Positions 9,627 through 19,375 of a stretch of 64,000 bases of DNA are shown here, in pieces. The DNA comes from Rosettibacter firmus (GTDB lineage: Bacteria; Bacteroidota; Ignavibacteria; Ignavibacteriales; Melioribacteraceae). Where the stretch lies: the NCBI RefSeq assembly GCF_036860695.1, contig NZ_JAYKGJ010000003.1, positions 124,001 to 188,000 on the forward strand, in the 5' to 3' direction. How positions within the stretch are numbered: position 1 is the first letter of the stretch; each line of letters begins with the position of its first letter. The notes beneath the pieces are model-generated. The model had not been told where the DNA came from, made no database searches, and was given only the letters and a program-made list of their open reading frames with translations. Position numbers and translations under genes: made by a program.

Positions 9627-11096
9627 ATGGAAATAAATGGTATTAAATTAGAAAAGATAAGTGATTATCTCTGGGAAATACCAGTACAGGGTGGAATGAT
9701 AGTTCCCGGAAGAATTTATGCTTCAAAAAAAATGCTTGAAGAATCAATAAAAAATGATGAAGCATTAAAGCAGGTAATAAATGTAGCTCATCTACCAGGT
9801 ATTCAAATGTTTAGTTTGGCAATGCCAGATATTCACTGGGGTTATGGTTTTCCTATCGGTGGAGTAGCAGCAACCGATTTAGATGAAGGTGTTATTTCAC
9901 CTGGAGGAGTTGGTTATGATATTAATTGTGGAATTCGTCTTGCTCGTACTTCATTAAATTATGAAACTGTAAAAAATAAATTACAAAAGTTAATAGAAGT
10001 ACTTTTTAATAACATTCCCACTGGAGTTGGAGCAAGCGGTGCAATAAAAAAATTATCACCATCGGAAGTAAAAAGAATTTTAAAGATTGGAGCCGAATGG
10101 GCAATTGAAAATGGTTTTGGTACTCAAGAAGATTTAATCTTTACAGAAGAAAATGGAAAACTCAAAGATGCCAATCCTGAATCTGTAAGTGAAAAAGCAA
10201 TTGAAAGAGGATTAGACCAGGCAGGAACTCTTGGCTCTGGAAATCATTTTCTTGAAGTTGATGTTGTAGAAGAAATTTTCGATGAAGAAGTAGCAAAAGT
10301 ATTTGGATTATTTAAAGGTCAAATAGTTATTCTCATCCATTCTGGTTCTCGTGGTTTGGGTTATCAAATTTGTGATGATTATTTAAAACTGCTTGTTCAA
10401 TCAGAAAAAAAATTTGGCTTTAAACTCCCAGATAAACAGCTTGCTTGTGCTCCTATTAAATCTCAAGAAGGACAGGATTATTTAAGTGCAATGAGATGTG
10501 CAGCAAATTTTGCATGGAATAATAGACAAATTATAATGCACCTGGCTAAAAAAAGTTTTAAAGAAACTTTTTCTATTTCAGATGCCGAACTTGATTTCCA
10601 TTTAATTTATGATGTTAGCCATAACATTGCAAAAATAGAAGAACATAAAATCACCGACTCGAATGGAAAAACAATAACAAAAAAAGTGTGTGTTCATCGA
10701 AAAGGAGCTACAAGAGCATATCCTGCTGGTAGTTTATTAATTCCAGAAAAATATCGAAGTGTTGGTCAACCAGTTTTAATTCCAGGTGATATGGGAAGAT
10801 ATTCTTATATAACAGTTGGAAAAGAAAGATCGATGGATGAGACTTTTGGTAGTTCATGCCATGGAGCTGGCAGAGTTCAAAGTCGTCATCAAGCAATGAA
10901 ATCTGCAAAAGGAAAAGATTTAATTAAAGAATTAGCAGATAGTGGCATTATAATTCAGGCTAAGGGTTATAAAACAATTGCAGAAGAAATGCCACAAGCC
11001 TACAAAGATGTTTCTGATGTTGTAGATGTGATGCACAATGCAGGCATAAGTACTAAAGTTGCTAAACTAAAACCTGTTGGAGTAATTAAAGGTTAA
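9627..11096 (+). CDS. rtcB: RNA-splicing ligase RtcB
   Basis: 489 residues. It joins RNA ends bearing 2',3'-cyclic phosphate or 3'-phosphate to 5'-OH ends using GTP and manganese. Key residues of the family are in place: Asp98 and Cys101 (GYDINCGIR), His207 (GSGNHFLEV), His238 (IHSGSRGLG), His332 (YDVSHN) and the guanylylated histidine in SSCHGAGR (His412). The ribosome site AAGGAGGAG is one of the strongest in the window. Operon with archease; no rtcA cyclase or rtcR regulator is nearby, so control differs from the E. coli rtc operon. In bacteria the substrates are likely damaged tRNA or rRNA, but that is not shown here. Confidence 0.96.
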   Translation: MEINGIKLEKISDYLWEIPVQGGMIVPGRIYASKKMLEESIKNDEALKQVINVAHLPGIQMFSLAMPDIHWGYGFPIGGVAATDLDEGVISPGGVGYDINCGIRLARTSLNYETVKNKLQKLIEVLFNNIPTGVGASGAIKKLSPSEVKRILKIGAEWAIENGFGTQEDLIFTEENGKLKDANPESVSEKAIERGLDQAGTLGSGNHFLEVDVVEEIFDEEVAKVFGLFKGQIVILIHSGSRGLGYQICDDYLKLLVQSEKKFGFKLPDKQLACAPIKSQEGQDYLSAMRCAANFAWNNRQIIMHLAKKSFKETFSISDAELDFHLIYDVSHNIAKIEEHKITDSNGKTITKKVCVHRKGATRAYPAGSLLIPEKYRSVGQPVLIPGDMGRYSYITVGKERSMDETFGSSCHGAGRVQSRHQAMKSAKGKDLIKELADSGIIIQAKGYKTIAEEMPQAYKDVSDVVDVMHNAGISTKVAKLKPVGVIKG

Positions 11097-11099
11097 TAA

Positions 11100-11123
11100 T
11101 TTTCTTATTGATTTATAAGAAAA
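11100..11123. terminator. Weak AT-rich hairpin between convergent rtcB and rdgB
   Basis: TTTTCTTAT (11100-11108) pairs with ATAAGAAAA (11115-11123) around a 6-nt loop, in the 49-bp gap where rtcB and rdgB converge. The stem is almost all A-T pairs and has no clear T-run, so it is only a possible bidirectional terminator. Confidence 0.3.
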
Positions 11124-11145
11124 ATACAACAATAAACATTCGCTT

Positions 11146-11736
11146 TTAGATTTTAAAATATCTTTTTAATTTAGCAAGTAACTTATTAAATGCTTCTGCT
11201 CTGTGACTAATTTTATTTTTTTCTTCTAAACTTAATTCTGCTATAGTTTTATCATAACCATCAGGGACAAAGATTGGATCATAACCAAAACCATTATTGC
11301 CTCTTTGTTCTTTAATAATCTTTCCTTTAAGTTCTCCAACCGTTTCGATTATATTTTTACCATCATAAAAAACAGCTGTACAAACAAACTTAGCTTTGTG
11401 TGGTTCAGGAAATTCTTTTAGTTCATTTATTACTTTTATGTTATTATCTTCAAAAGTACATTTTTCTCCTGCATATCTTGCCGAATAAACACCAGGTCTT
11501 CCATCAAGTTGTTCTACTATAAGTCCTGAATCGTCAGCTATAACAGGTTCTTTATAATAATCATAAATTGTTTTTGCTTTTATAACAGCATTTTCACTAA
11601 ATGTTGAACCTGTTTCATCAATTTCAATATTATTTCCTAAATCGTATAAAGAAATGATTTCGAAGTTAGAATTTTCAAATATTGATTTAACTTCTCGAAC
11701 TTTACCAGTATTTTGACTTGCAAAAATTATTTTCAT
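11146..11736 (-). CDS. rdgB: XTP/dITP diphosphatase (RdgB/HAM1 family)
   Basis: 196 residues, family length. It cleaves non-canonical purine nucleotides (XTP, dITP, ITP) to monophosphates and pyrophosphate, keeping them out of DNA and RNA. The opening IIFASQNTGKVREVKSIF has the SxNxGK substrate loop; then TFSENAVIKAK, the metal-site DDSGL, RPGVYSARYAG, FGYDPIFVP and SHRAEAFNKL. Its ATG overlaps the stop of the upstream gene as ATGA (4 nt), so the two are coupled, and it ends the uvrA-initiated transcript. Confidence 0.95.
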   Translation of the reverse strand: MKIIFASQNTGKVREVKSIFENSNFEIISLYDLGNNIEIDETGSTFSENAVIKAKTIYDYYKEPVIADDSGLIVEQLDGRPGVYSARYAGEKCTFEDNNIKVINELKEFPEPHKAKFVCTAVFYDGKNIIETVGELKGKIIKEQRGNNGFGYDPIFVPDGYDKTIAELSLEEKNKISHRAEAFNKLLAKLKRYFKI

Positions 11737-12095
11737 TTTTTCTCCGCAACTTTCTCTTCAAAAATTTCATCCATCTTTTCAATTGCATATCTTAAATGAG
11801 GAATTACTATTGAACCACCAACAATTAAAGCAATATTAAAAGATTCATAGAGTTCCTCTCGCGTTGCCCCTTCCTCTATAGATCTATCAATATGATAAAG
11901 TATACAATCATTACATCTTAGAACCATTGAAGCTACAAGTCCCATAAGTTCTTTTACTTTTGCAGGTAAAGCTCCATTAATATAGGCTTTTGTATCAAGA
12001 GCAAAAAACTTTTTAAAGTCTTCAAATCCTGAATTTAATATTCTTTCGTTCATTTCTGCTCTATACTTTTTGAATTCTTTTATAGTTGTTTTCAT
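11733..12095 (-). CDS. Carboxymuconolactone decarboxylase family protein
   Basis: 120 residues, AhpD-like fold. RCNDCILYH places Cys61, Cys64 and His68 in the CxxCxxxH arrangement found in the redox-active members of the family, so a peroxidase or thiol role is more likely than decarboxylation. It lies 12 nt after uvrA and overlaps rdgB by 4 nt (ATGA), suggesting one transcript that combines DNA repair, nucleotide cleaning and thiol chemistry. The substrate is unknown. Confidence 0.82.
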   Translation of the reverse strand: MKTTIKEFKKYRAEMNERILNSGFEDFKKFFALDTKAYINGALPAKVKELMGLVASMVLRCNDCILYHIDRSIEEGATREELYESFNIALIVGGSIVIPHLRYAIEKMDEIFEEKVAEKK

Positions 12096-12106
12096 AATTT
12101 TACCTA

Positions 12107-14941
12107 TTATTTATTTCTCATTAATTCTTTTTTTAAAAATTTTCCTGTTATACTTAATTTATTTTCTGCTATTTGTTCTGGTGTTCCTTCGGCAATAATC
12201 TCGCCTCCATGTTCACCACCACCAGGTCCAAGATCAATTATATAATCTGCAACCTTTATTACATCAAGATTATGCTCTATAACAATTACTGTATTCCCTT
12301 TATCGACAAGTTGATTTAAAACCTTTAGTAAAATACTTACATCTTCAAAATGCAAACCAGTAGTAGGTTCATCAAGAACGTATAATGTTTTGCCTGTGCT
12401 TACTTTACTTAGTTCGGTTGCTAATTTTACTCTCTGTGCTTCACCACCAGAAAGTGTTGTAGCCTGTTGACCTAATTTCATATAGCCCAGACCAACATCG
12501 TACAAAGCTTTTATTTTACGATGAAGTACAGGATGATCTTCAAAAAATTTCAATGCTTCTTCGACTGTCATTTCCAAAACATCTGATATTGATTTAGTTT
12601 TGTAAAGTATTTCAAGAGTTTCGCGATTATATCTTTTTCCACCACAAGCTTCGCAGGTAACATATACATCGGGTAAAAAATTCATTTCGATTTTTTTCAA
12701 ACCATCTCCACCACATTCATCACAGCGTCCACCACTTACATTAAAACTAAATCTTCCTGCTGTATATCCTCTCATTTTAGATTCTGGGAGCTGTGCAAAT
12801 AAATCTCTTATGTGTGTAAATACTCCAGTATAAGTTGCAGGATTTGAGCGAGGTGTTCTTCCAATAGGACTCTGATCAATTTCTATAATCTTATCAATAT
12901 TCTCTAATCCCCGTATCTCTTTATATGGGAGAGGAACTACTTGAGAGTTATAAATCTTTTTGAAAAGAATTTTTACCAATGTTTCGTTAATTAATGAAGA
13001 TTTTCCTGAACCACTAACTCCTGTTATAGTAACAAATGTTCCCAGTGGAATTTTAAGATTCACATTCTTCAGGTTATTCCCCGATGCTCCTATTAATTCA
13101 ATAAATTTTCCATTACCTTTTCTTCTTTCTTTAGGAATTTCTATTCGTTTTTGATTCTTAAGATACTGTGCAGTAAGAGAATTTTTTCCATCAGGAGATT
13201 TTAATATTTCTTCTGTTCTTCCGTATAGACACACTTTTCCACCATGTTCACCAGCATACGGACCTAAATCGATGATATAATCAGAGTTTTCAATTGTTTC
13301 TCTATCGTGTTCAACAACTATAACAGTATTACCAAGATCGCGAAGGTTTTTTAATGAATTTATTAACTTAATATTATCCGATTGATGTAAGCCAATACTT
13401 GGCTCATCAAGTACATAAAGAACTCCTGAAAGTTGAGAACCGATTTGAGTAGCCAATCTAATTCGTTGAGCTTCGCCACCAGATAATGTTCTTGCAGAAC
13501 GACCAAGTGTTAAATAGTCAAGTCCTACATTTATTAAAAACTCAAGTCTTGTTTTAATTTCTTTTATAATTTGTTTAGCAATTAGTTCTTCTCTCTCACT
13601 TAATTTAAGTTCTTTGAAAAACTTGAGTGCTTTTTCAATTGAAAGTGAAGTAACTTCAGCTATATTTAATCCATTTATTTTTACAGAAAGAGATTCTTTT
13701 TTTAATCGTCCCCCATTACATGTTGAACATGTCAATGTATTCATATAAGATTCTGCCCATTCTCGTACTTTATTCGAAGTTGTATTTTCGTAATAATGTT
13801 TAATGTAATTTATCACACCACTAAACTTGTGCATATATGTAACTTCTCTTCCACCGCCATAAACATATGTGAATGGGATTTTTTCTTTCGTACCATTAAG
13901 TATAATATTTATCTGTTCTTCTGTTAATTCTGAAAGAGGTGTATTAAAAGAAAATCCATAATAGTTTGCAATACCTTTTAGTTGATCAAAAATCCAGATA
14001 GAGCGTGGTTTGCCAAGAGGTGCAAGAGCTCCTTCATTAATTGATTTATTCCAGTCTGGAACAATTAAATTAACATCAAGTTCTTTCTTTTCTCCCAGAC
14101 CATCACAATCTGGACAAGACCCATATGGTGAATTAAACGAGAAGGAATTTGGTGCTAATTCCTGAAAACTAATTCCACATTGTGGACATGCAAAATTTCT
14201 GCTGAACCAGAAATCTTCTTTACCATCATTAACTATGATGTTACCATTACCATAATTTAATGCAACTTCAACAGATTGCCTGATTCTGTATCTTGAATTT
14301 TGAACTACCTGTAATCTATCAACTACAATTTCAATATCATGAACTTTATATCTCTCAACCTTAAAATCATCTATTAATTCATAAACATTTCCATCAACTC
14401 TTACTCTTAAAAAGCCATCTCTTATAATTTCTTGAAAAAGTTCACGGTAGTGCCCCTTTCTTCCTCTTACAACTGGGGCGAGAATTAAGATTTTCTTTTC
14501 ATTAAAATTATTAAGTATTGTATCTATTATTTGATCGGATGATTGTTTTTCTACTGCTCTACCACAATTATAACAATATACTTTTCCAATTCTTGCATAA
14601 AGTAAACGAAGGTAATCATAAATTTCTGTAACAGTACCAACAGTTGATCTTGGATTTGCTGTAGAAGATTTCTGTTCAATCGAAATTGTAGGACTTAAGC
14701 CTTCAATTAAATCTACATCAGGTTTTTCGAGTACATCAAGAAACTGACGTGCATATAAAGACAATGATTCTATATAACGACGCTGACCTTCGGCATAAAT
14801 TGTATCAAAGGCTAATGATGATTTACCAGAGCCAGAAAGTCCTGTAATAACAACTAAAGAATCCCTTGGTATTTCCAAATCTATATTTTTGAGATTATGT
14901 TCTCTTGCCCCTTTGATTATTATTTTATTCAATGGTTGCAT
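12107..14941 (-). CDS. uvrA: Excinuclease ABC subunit A
   Basis: About 944 residues, the normal UvrA size. It is the damage-sensing ATPase of nucleotide excision repair, working with UvrB and UvrC. Two ABC ATPase halves are visible: the first has Walker [10 protein letters not shown] (about 34-42), a zinc-binding insertion (CYNCGR, CPQCG, CPDCDG) and signature [12 protein letters not shown]; the second has [11 protein letters not shown], zinc motif CDECGGDG...[10 protein letters not shown] and [13 protein letters not shown] chose the ATG at 14941 because the family sequence begins soon after it ([14 protein letters not shown]). A TTG at 14965 would add 8 residues; neither has a clear Shine-Dalgarno. 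Confidence 0.96.
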   Translation of the reverse strand: MQPLNKIIIKGAREHNLKNIDLEIPRDSLVVITGLSGSGKSSLAFDTIYAEGQRRYIESLSLYARQFLDVLEKPDVDLIEGLSPTISIEQKSSTANPRSTVGTVTEIYDYLRLLYARIGKVYCYNCGRAVEKQSSDQIIDTILNNFNEKKILILAPVVRGRKGHYRELFQEIIRDGFLRVRVDGNVYELIDDFKVERYKVHDIEIVVDRLQVVQNSRYRIRQSVEVALNYGNGNIIVNDGKEDFWFSRNFACPQCGISFQELAPNSFSFNSPYGSCPDCDGLGEKKELDVNLIVPDWNKSINEGALAPLGKPRSIWIFDQLKGIANYYGFSFNTPLSELTEEQINIILNGTKEKIPFTYVYGGGREVTYMHKFSGVINYIKHYYENTTSNKVREWAESYMNTLTCSTCNGGRLKKESLSVKINGLNIAEVTSLSIEKALKFFKELKLSEREELIAKQIIKEIKTRLEFLINVGLDYLTLGRSARTLSGGEAQRIRLATQIGSQLSGVLYVLDEPSIGLHQSDNIKLINSLKNLRDLGNTVIVVEHDRETIENSDYIIDLGPYAGEHGGKVCLYGRTEEILKSPDGKNSLTAQYLKNQKRIEIPKERRKGNGKFIELIGASGNNLKNVNLKIPLGTFVTITGVSGSGKSSLINETLVKILFKKIYNSQVVPLPYKEIRGLENIDKIIEIDQSPIGRTPRSNPATYTGVFTHIRDLFAQLPESKMRGYTAGRFSFNVSGGRCDECGGDGLKKIEMNFLPDVYVTCEACGGKRYNRETLEILYKTKSISDVLEMTVEEALKFFEDHPVLHRKIKALYDVGLGYMKLGQQATTLSGGEAQRVKLATELSKVSTGKTLYVLDEPTTGLHFEDVSILLKVLNQLVDKGNTVIVIEHNLDVIKVADYIIDLGPGGGEHGGEIIAEGTPEQIAENKLSITGKFLKKELMRNK

Positions 14942-15021
14942 TTGTATAATTTTGTATAAGTTCAACCTGTTATTTTAGATAATAGAAGAACCAAAATCAA
15001 TGCTAATAAATAAATTTAAAA

Positions 15022-15645
15022 ATGAATTATCCTAACCAGATAAAAACAATTTCTTCAGCTACAGAATTTAAATTAAAAGAAAAAAGTTCACTTTTTATTG
15101 GCATGGCTTTTCCAGTTTCAAGCGAACTTGAAGCAACTGAAAAATTAAATGAAGTAAGAAAAAAATATTTCGATGCAACACACAATTGTTATGCGTTTAA
15201 AATTGTTAACGGATTAATAAAATATTCAGACGATGGAGAACCAAATGGAACAGCAGGCATCAGAATCTTAAATGCTATTAATCACTTTGATTTCAATAAT
15301 GTACTTGTAATAGTCACAAGATATTTTGGTGGTATAAAATTAGGAGTTGGTCCCTTAGGGAAAGCTTATTATGATACAGCTTATGAATGTCTAAATAAAT
15401 CGGAGGTAATCCTAAAGAAACTTTATAATAAAATTGTATTGACATATCAATTCGAACTATCAAATTTTGTTCATAGAACAATTTCTAAATACAACGCGCT
15501 AATCGAAAAAAATTTATTTGAAGAGGAACCACAAATTATCTGTATGGTCCCATCAGAAGTAAAAAACAAATTTATTGAAGAATTAACAATTAACTCTCAA
15601 CATCATATAAAAATTCAAGACTGCGATTTATTAATGTATAAATAA
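15022..15645 (+). CDS. YigZ/IMPACT family protein
   Basis: 207 residues. The N-terminal UPF0029 (IMPACT) domain is plain: KSSLFIGMAFPVSS, then ATHNCYAFKI, YSDDGEPNGTAG and VTRYFGGIKLGVGPLGKAY. The last 70 residues are the shorter ferredoxin-like second domain of the YigZ type. Bacterial members are poorly characterised; links to translation or nucleic acid binding are suggested by structure but not settled. It is divergent from uvrA and stands alone before an Rrf2 regulator 104 nt downstream. Confidence 0.85.
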   Translation: MNYPNQIKTISSATEFKLKEKSSLFIGMAFPVSSELEATEKLNEVRKKYFDATHNCYAFKIVNGLIKYSDDGEPNGTAGIRILNAINHFDFNNVLVIVTRYFGGIKLGVGPLGKAYYDTAYECLNKSEVILKKLYNKIVLTYQFELSNFVHRTISKYNALIEKNLFEEEPQIICMVPSEVKNKFIEELTINSQHHIKIQDCDLLMYK

Positions 15646-15665
15646 AGATTCAAACCAATTAAAAA

Positions 15666-15694
15666 TTGACAAAATATATCTATTTAATTAATTT
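15666..15694 (+). promoter_or_regulatory. Candidate promoter for the Rrf2 regulator gene
   Basis: TTGACA at 15666-15671 and TAATTT at 15689-15694 are 17 nt apart; the latter continues as TAATTTGAA, which also resembles the -7 element (TAnnTTTG) of Bacteroidota promoters. The predicted leader is about 50 nt. No obvious palindromic operator for the regulator itself is visible. Confidence 0.45.
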
Positions 15695-15749
15695 GAATAA
15701 AGACATAAAACTCTTTTAATAATTTTACGAAAATAATAAAGGTAACATT

Positions 15750-16178
15750 ATGATTTATACAAAAACTGGAGAATACGCCATTAGAGCAATTTTATATTTA
15801 GCACGTCAACCTAAAGATAAATTAATAATGTCTTCGGAAATTGCAAAAAGCGAAGATATTCCTGCACATTACCTTGCTAAAATTTTACAAAGAATGGCAA
15901 AATATGGCTATGTAGATTCGTTTAAAGGGAGAGGTGGTGGATTTAGAATAACTGAGCTTGCAAAGAAAAGCTCTATACTTGAAATTGTCGAAAGAGTTGA
16001 GGGTCCTGTTATTAATCTTAAATGTGTTACTGGCTTAAAAGAATGTTCTGATGAAAATCCATGTCCACTTCATGATGAATGGGCAGATTTAAGAAACAGA
16101 ATTTATAATTTGATTTCGAGTAAGTCTGTTCAGGAAGTTGCAGAAAAATATGCTGAAACTCTAAGCAAACATAGTTAA
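15750..16178 (+). CDS. Rrf2 family transcriptional regulator with candidate Fe-S cysteines
   Basis: 142 residues, family size. The N-terminal winged helix (about 1-70) has the Rrf2 pattern YTKTGEYAIRAILYLA, IPAHYLAKILQRM and GRGGGFRI. The dimerisation region carries Cys92, Cys99 and Cys105, a CX6CX5C arrangement like the Fe-S ligands of IscR (CX5CX5C) and NsrR, so it probably senses Fe-S status, NO or oxygen. No isc/suf or NO-detoxification genes are adjacent, so targets are unknown. A TTGACA promoter lies 55-84 nt upstream of its start, and a hairpin terminator follows. Confidence 0.85.
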   Translation: MIYTKTGEYAIRAILYLARQPKDKLIMSSEIAKSEDIPAHYLAKILQRMAKYGYVDSFKGRGGGFRITELAKKSSILEIVERVEGPVINLKCVTGLKECSDENPCPLHDEWADLRNRIYNLISSKSVQEVAEKYAETLSKHS

Positions 16179-16188
16179 GAATTTATAC

Positions 16189-16226
16189 GGGTTGTTTAAA
16201 GAAACAGAAATTGCTTTAGACAACCC
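16189..16226. terminator. Bidirectional terminator between the Rrf2 gene and the 16228 gene
   Basis: GGGTTGTTTAAAG (16189-16201) pairs with CTTTAGACAACCC (16214-16226) with one mismatch and a 12-nt loop. On the plus side it is followed by TTTATTTATT. It sits at the meeting point of convergent genes and almost touches the stop codon of the minus-strand gene, so it likely serves both. Confidence 0.75.
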
Positions 16227-16227
16227 T

Positions 16228-16647
16228 TTATTTATTATCATTAAAATAGTACTTCAAATAAACCAGATCGCTACACAAATCATTTAATGCATTCATGCTT
16301 TGAAATGTAAGCTGGAAAAATTTTTCTTTATAAATAGTTTTTAGAAATTGATATGAATCCTCAAGCAGTTCTTCTAATATATTTTTAATTTTACTAATGG
16401 ATACAATGAATTCATTCTGCAATGTTGATAAATATTTATCGTCAATAGTATTATCCCTGCTCCGAATAATCTTTAAAATACCTTGCGAATATTTTGCTTG
16501 AAATGCAAGTTCTTGAAGTTTATCCATTTTACCTGAACTAAATGCAAGCTCAATTATGCGGGTCAAATCTTCTTTATTTTTTAATTTACCTTTAGCTAAA
16601 TCCTCAACCGCATTAGAAATTTTTTCGGCTTCTAATTTATAGTCCAT
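16228..16647 (-). CDS. Hypothetical all-helical protein
   Basis: 139 residues that I do not recognise. The composition (EAEKISNAVEDLAKGK at the start, LQNEFIVSISKIKNILEELL in the middle) predicts long amphipathic helices and no membrane segment or signal peptide; it is likely a cytoplasmic helical bundle. It is translationally coupled to the O-methyltransferase: that gene's stop and this ATG share an A (TAATG). It is the last gene of the transcript and ends at a strong hairpin. Real by coding signal and coupling; function unknown. Confidence 0.6.
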   Translation of the reverse strand: MDYKLEAEKISNAVEDLAKGKLKNKEDLTRIIELAFSSGKMDKLQELAFQAKYSQGILKIIRSRDNTIDDKYLSTLQNEFIVSISKIKNILEELLEDSYQFLKTIYKEKFFQLTFQSMNALNDLCSDLVYLKYYFNDNK

Positions 16648-17288
16648 TAAATTTTTACTCCTAATCCAATCCCATCACCAATTGGCAAAATAGTTTTTTG
16701 TAAAGAAGTTTGACTCATAAATAGCTTATTAAAATCCCTGATAATTTTTGTAGAATTTTTATATTCATCTGGCACTTTTGAAGAAGCAGTATATCCATGC
16801 CATAGTAAATTGTCAATAAAAATAACTCCTCTTTTTTTAAGAAGAATAAGGGAATAATAAAATAATTTTTCGTAGTCCTGTTTATCTGCATCTAAAAATA
16901 TTAAATCATACTTTTTTGTTAAAGTTGGTAAAATATCAAGTGCATTTCCTTCAATTAAATTAATTTTCGATTCGAGTTTTGATCTTCTGATATAATCAGT
17001 TGCAAGTGCAATGTTATCCAGACTTTTTTCTATTGTATCGATCGAAGCTTTCTTTTTCAAATTTTTTGCAATGCGAATTGTTGAATAGCCAATAGCAGTT
17101 CCAATTTCAAGAACTCTTTTAGGCTTTTGAATTAATATCAATTGTTCTAAAAAATCAGCGGCAATTTTATCGAGTATAGGAATTTTATTCTCCTCAGCAA
17201 ATTTTTCCATCTCTTCAATTAATGGATCATTTTCATTTCTTAACGATTCAATATACTTTAATTGATTTTCGTAAATGATTTTATTCAT
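16647..17288 (-). CDS. Class I SAM-dependent O-methyltransferase (catechol-type family)
   Basis: 213 residues. The SAM site is clear: RVLEIGTAIGYSTIRIA (motif I), DTIEKS (acidic end of beta 2) and YDLIFLDADKQDY (metal and acceptor region), with IFIDNLLWHG after it. This places it in the methyltransferase family 3, which methylates small catechol-like hydroxyls using a divalent metal. It follows the subtilisin gene by 4 nt and overlaps the next gene by 1 nt. The acceptor is unknown; the neighbours do not point to a pathway. Confidence 0.87.
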   Translation of the reverse strand: MNKIIYENQLKYIESLRNENDPLIEEMEKFAEENKIPILDKIAADFLEQLILIQKPKRVLEIGTAIGYSTIRIAKNLKKKASIDTIEKSLDNIALATDYIRRSKLESKINLIEGNALDILPTLTKKYDLIFLDADKQDYEKLFYYSLILLKKRGVIFIDNLLWHGYTASSKVPDEYKNSTKIIRDFNKLFMSQTSLQKTILPIGDGIGLGVKI

Positions 17289-17292
17289 AAAA

Positions 17293-19323
17293 TTATTTTA
17301 TTAAAGTCATCTTTTTAGAAAAATATTTCCCATTAATTTTAAGTACATAAAAATAATGTCCACTTGAAACATTCATACCCGAATCATTGTCACCTTTCCA
17401 GTATAAAACATTTCTACCTATTTGAGAATTCCCAGAAAAAATAGTTTTAATTTTTTGTCCCAGCAAATCATATACACTCAATTCAGCATAGGAATTATCT
17501 ACAGAATAGAATTCAATTCTTGTAGAACCATTAAATGGATTGGGATAATTATTGTACAGGTAATAATCAAAAATAATTTCTTTTTTAAAGTCAGTTGTAT
17601 CTTCAACACTATAGACATTATAATGAATCAACATAGAACCATAATAGAATTCGTATAAGCCTGATTGCGGATCTCTTACTTCTCCAGATTCATTTTTATA
17701 GGAAAAGTAAAAAGAAATTTTTTGTCCATACCTAAGATTAGGTATATTAAAACTATATTTTAATTTTCCATCATAATTCAATGTGTATGAATAATAGTTA
17801 CTATTATCAATTTTATAATTAATATAAACTGGTTCTGATTTTATTTGCGTAGAATCAATAAAAATTTTATAAAGAATAAATTGATTATTAATTTTCTCAA
17901 GATTCGGGAATGAAATTGCTCTTCGAGCAGAAATTAAACCATAACCTCTATGATTATCTGGACTATTAGCATTATCTCCACTTTCCAAAATAATCTGACG
18001 TATTTGATAGTTGTTTAAATGCGGATAAGCAGACTTAAGCAAAGCTGCAATACCTGCTGCAATTGGTGTTGCATATGAAGTTCCGCTTCCATAAGCATAT
18101 CCTCCATCAGCAAGTGCAAAATAAACTCTTGAACCCTGAGCAACAATATCGGGTTTAATTCTCCCATCGGCTGTTGGTCCCCTGCTACTAAAAGAAGTTA
18201 CTAAATTATTAGTATCAACTGCACCTACAGCTATCATATTAAAAGCATCGGCAGGAGATACAATTTTACCATATTTATTATCACCGTATTTTGCACCCCA
18301 ATCTGAATTACCTTCATTCCCAGCTGCAGTAAATGTAGAAACTCCTCTTTCAAAAGCAAGATTTGCTGCTTGAGCAACAATTGTTGTTTTACCATTCATA
18401 TCTAAAAATGTATAAGAATTTTCGCCTGCATCAAAAGTGTTATATCCAATAGAACTACTGGTAATATCAACTCCTTGAGCTTCCATCCATTCAAGAGCTG
18501 CTGCATAATTATCTTCTTCTATATGAGTTTCTGTAGGCACATATTCTGTTTTTGCAAGAAGAAAAGATGCACCATATGCTGGACCTATCAAATTACCTTC
18601 GTCATACCCTGCAATTATTGATAAAACCGCTGTACCATGCTTATCTTGATTTGGGGAATCACCTTTTGATGTATCATTTGCTGTAGAATTATCGTTTTGA
18701 ATAAAATCTTTTTCTCCTATTACAGTAATATTCCTAAATGCTGGATGATTTTTCCATCTAAATCCAGTATCAAGTAAACCAATTAACACACCACTTCCAT
18801 TAATCCCTAAATCATGGACAGCAGGTATTTCAGAAAGTAAATTTTGCTTTTGAGAATATCCATATTTCAAAGAATAATCAGTTTTTCTAAGATCAACCAC
18901 TGAATAATTTTCATATAAATCTACTGGTTTAATGCTTACTATTGATTTTACTTTTTCAATACTTTTAACAAATGGTAACTTTTTTATGCTTATTATATGT
19001 TCTTCATTTAAATAACACGATACTGCATTAAACCATTTTAATTTGTGTATAATTTTTACTCCAAGCTTTTCAATCTGTTGAATATATTCTTCGTTGACTG
19101 GAATATCTTCAATTGTTATGTAATTGTTGCCTAAAACTTTTTTTCTTCGTTCAATTGCTTTTGTTGAAAGTTCTTTTTCTGCCTGTATAAATACTTGTGA
19201 ATTTTTTTTAAGAAGTTGTGATTCCGAGAACCCCTTATCCTTAAAATAAATAAAGTACTTATTTTGAGCGGGCACAGAGATAAAAAAAATAATAAAGAAT
19301 ATTATTGAATAAGAAATTTTCAT
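17293..19323 (-). CDS. Secreted S8 family serine peptidase with T9SS sorting tail
   Basis: 676 residues. A signal peptide (hydrophobic 4-18, ending PAQ) is followed by an inhibitor-like propeptide (about 23-125). The subtilisin domain has Asp185 (GLLDTGF), His229 (DKHGTAV), the oxyanion Asn336 (AAGNEGN) and Ser416 (GTSYATP), so it should be active. A beta-rich linker leads to a C-terminal type A T9SS tail beginning YPNPFNGSTRI at 593 and ending KKMTLIK. The protein is therefore exported by Sec, then moved across the outer membrane and probably attached to the surface. Likely a nutrient or processing protease. First gene of a transcript with the methyltransferase. Confidence 0.92.
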   Translation of the reverse strand: MKISYSIIFFIIFFISVPAQNKYFIYFKDKGFSESQLLKKNSQVFIQAEKELSTKAIERRKKVLGNNYITIEDIPVNEEYIQQIEKLGVKIIHKLKWFNAVSCYLNEEHIISIKKLPFVKSIEKVKSIVSIKPVDLYENYSVVDLRKTDYSLKYGYSQKQNLLSEIPAVHDLGINGSGVLIGLLDTGFRWKNHPAFRNITVIGEKDFIQNDNSTANDTSKGDSPNQDKHGTAVLSIIAGYDEGNLIGPAYGASFLLAKTEYVPTETHIEEDNYAAALEWMEAQGVDITSSSIGYNTFDAGENSYTFLDMNGKTTIVAQAANLAFERGVSTFTAAGNEGNSDWGAKYGDNKYGKIVSPADAFNMIAVGAVDTNNLVTSFSSRGPTADGRIKPDIVAQGSRVYFALADGGYAYGSGTSYATPIAAGIAALLKSAYPHLNNYQIRQIILESGDNANSPDNHRGYGLISARRAISFPNLEKINNQFILYKIFIDSTQIKSEPVYINYKIDNSNYYSYTLNYDGKLKYSFNIPNLRYGQKISFYFSYKNESGEVRDPQSGLYEFYYGSMLIHYNVYSVEDTTDFKKEIIFDYYLYNNYPNPFNGSTRIEFYSVDNSYAELSVYDLLGQKIKTIFSGNSQIGRNVLYWKGDNDSGMNVSSGHYFYVLKINGKYFSKKMTLIK

Positions 19324-19375
19324 ATTTAAGTTAATGCATATAAAAAGTATTTTTATTTAATGAACACACAAATAA

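Noticed and set aside
16228-19323. Subtilisin, O-methyltransferase and small protein as a peptide natural-product cluster
   Set aside because: The protease has a T9SS tail and propeptide of a secreted enzyme, the small protein lacks a precursor-like leader and core, and no modifying enzyme or transporter is present.
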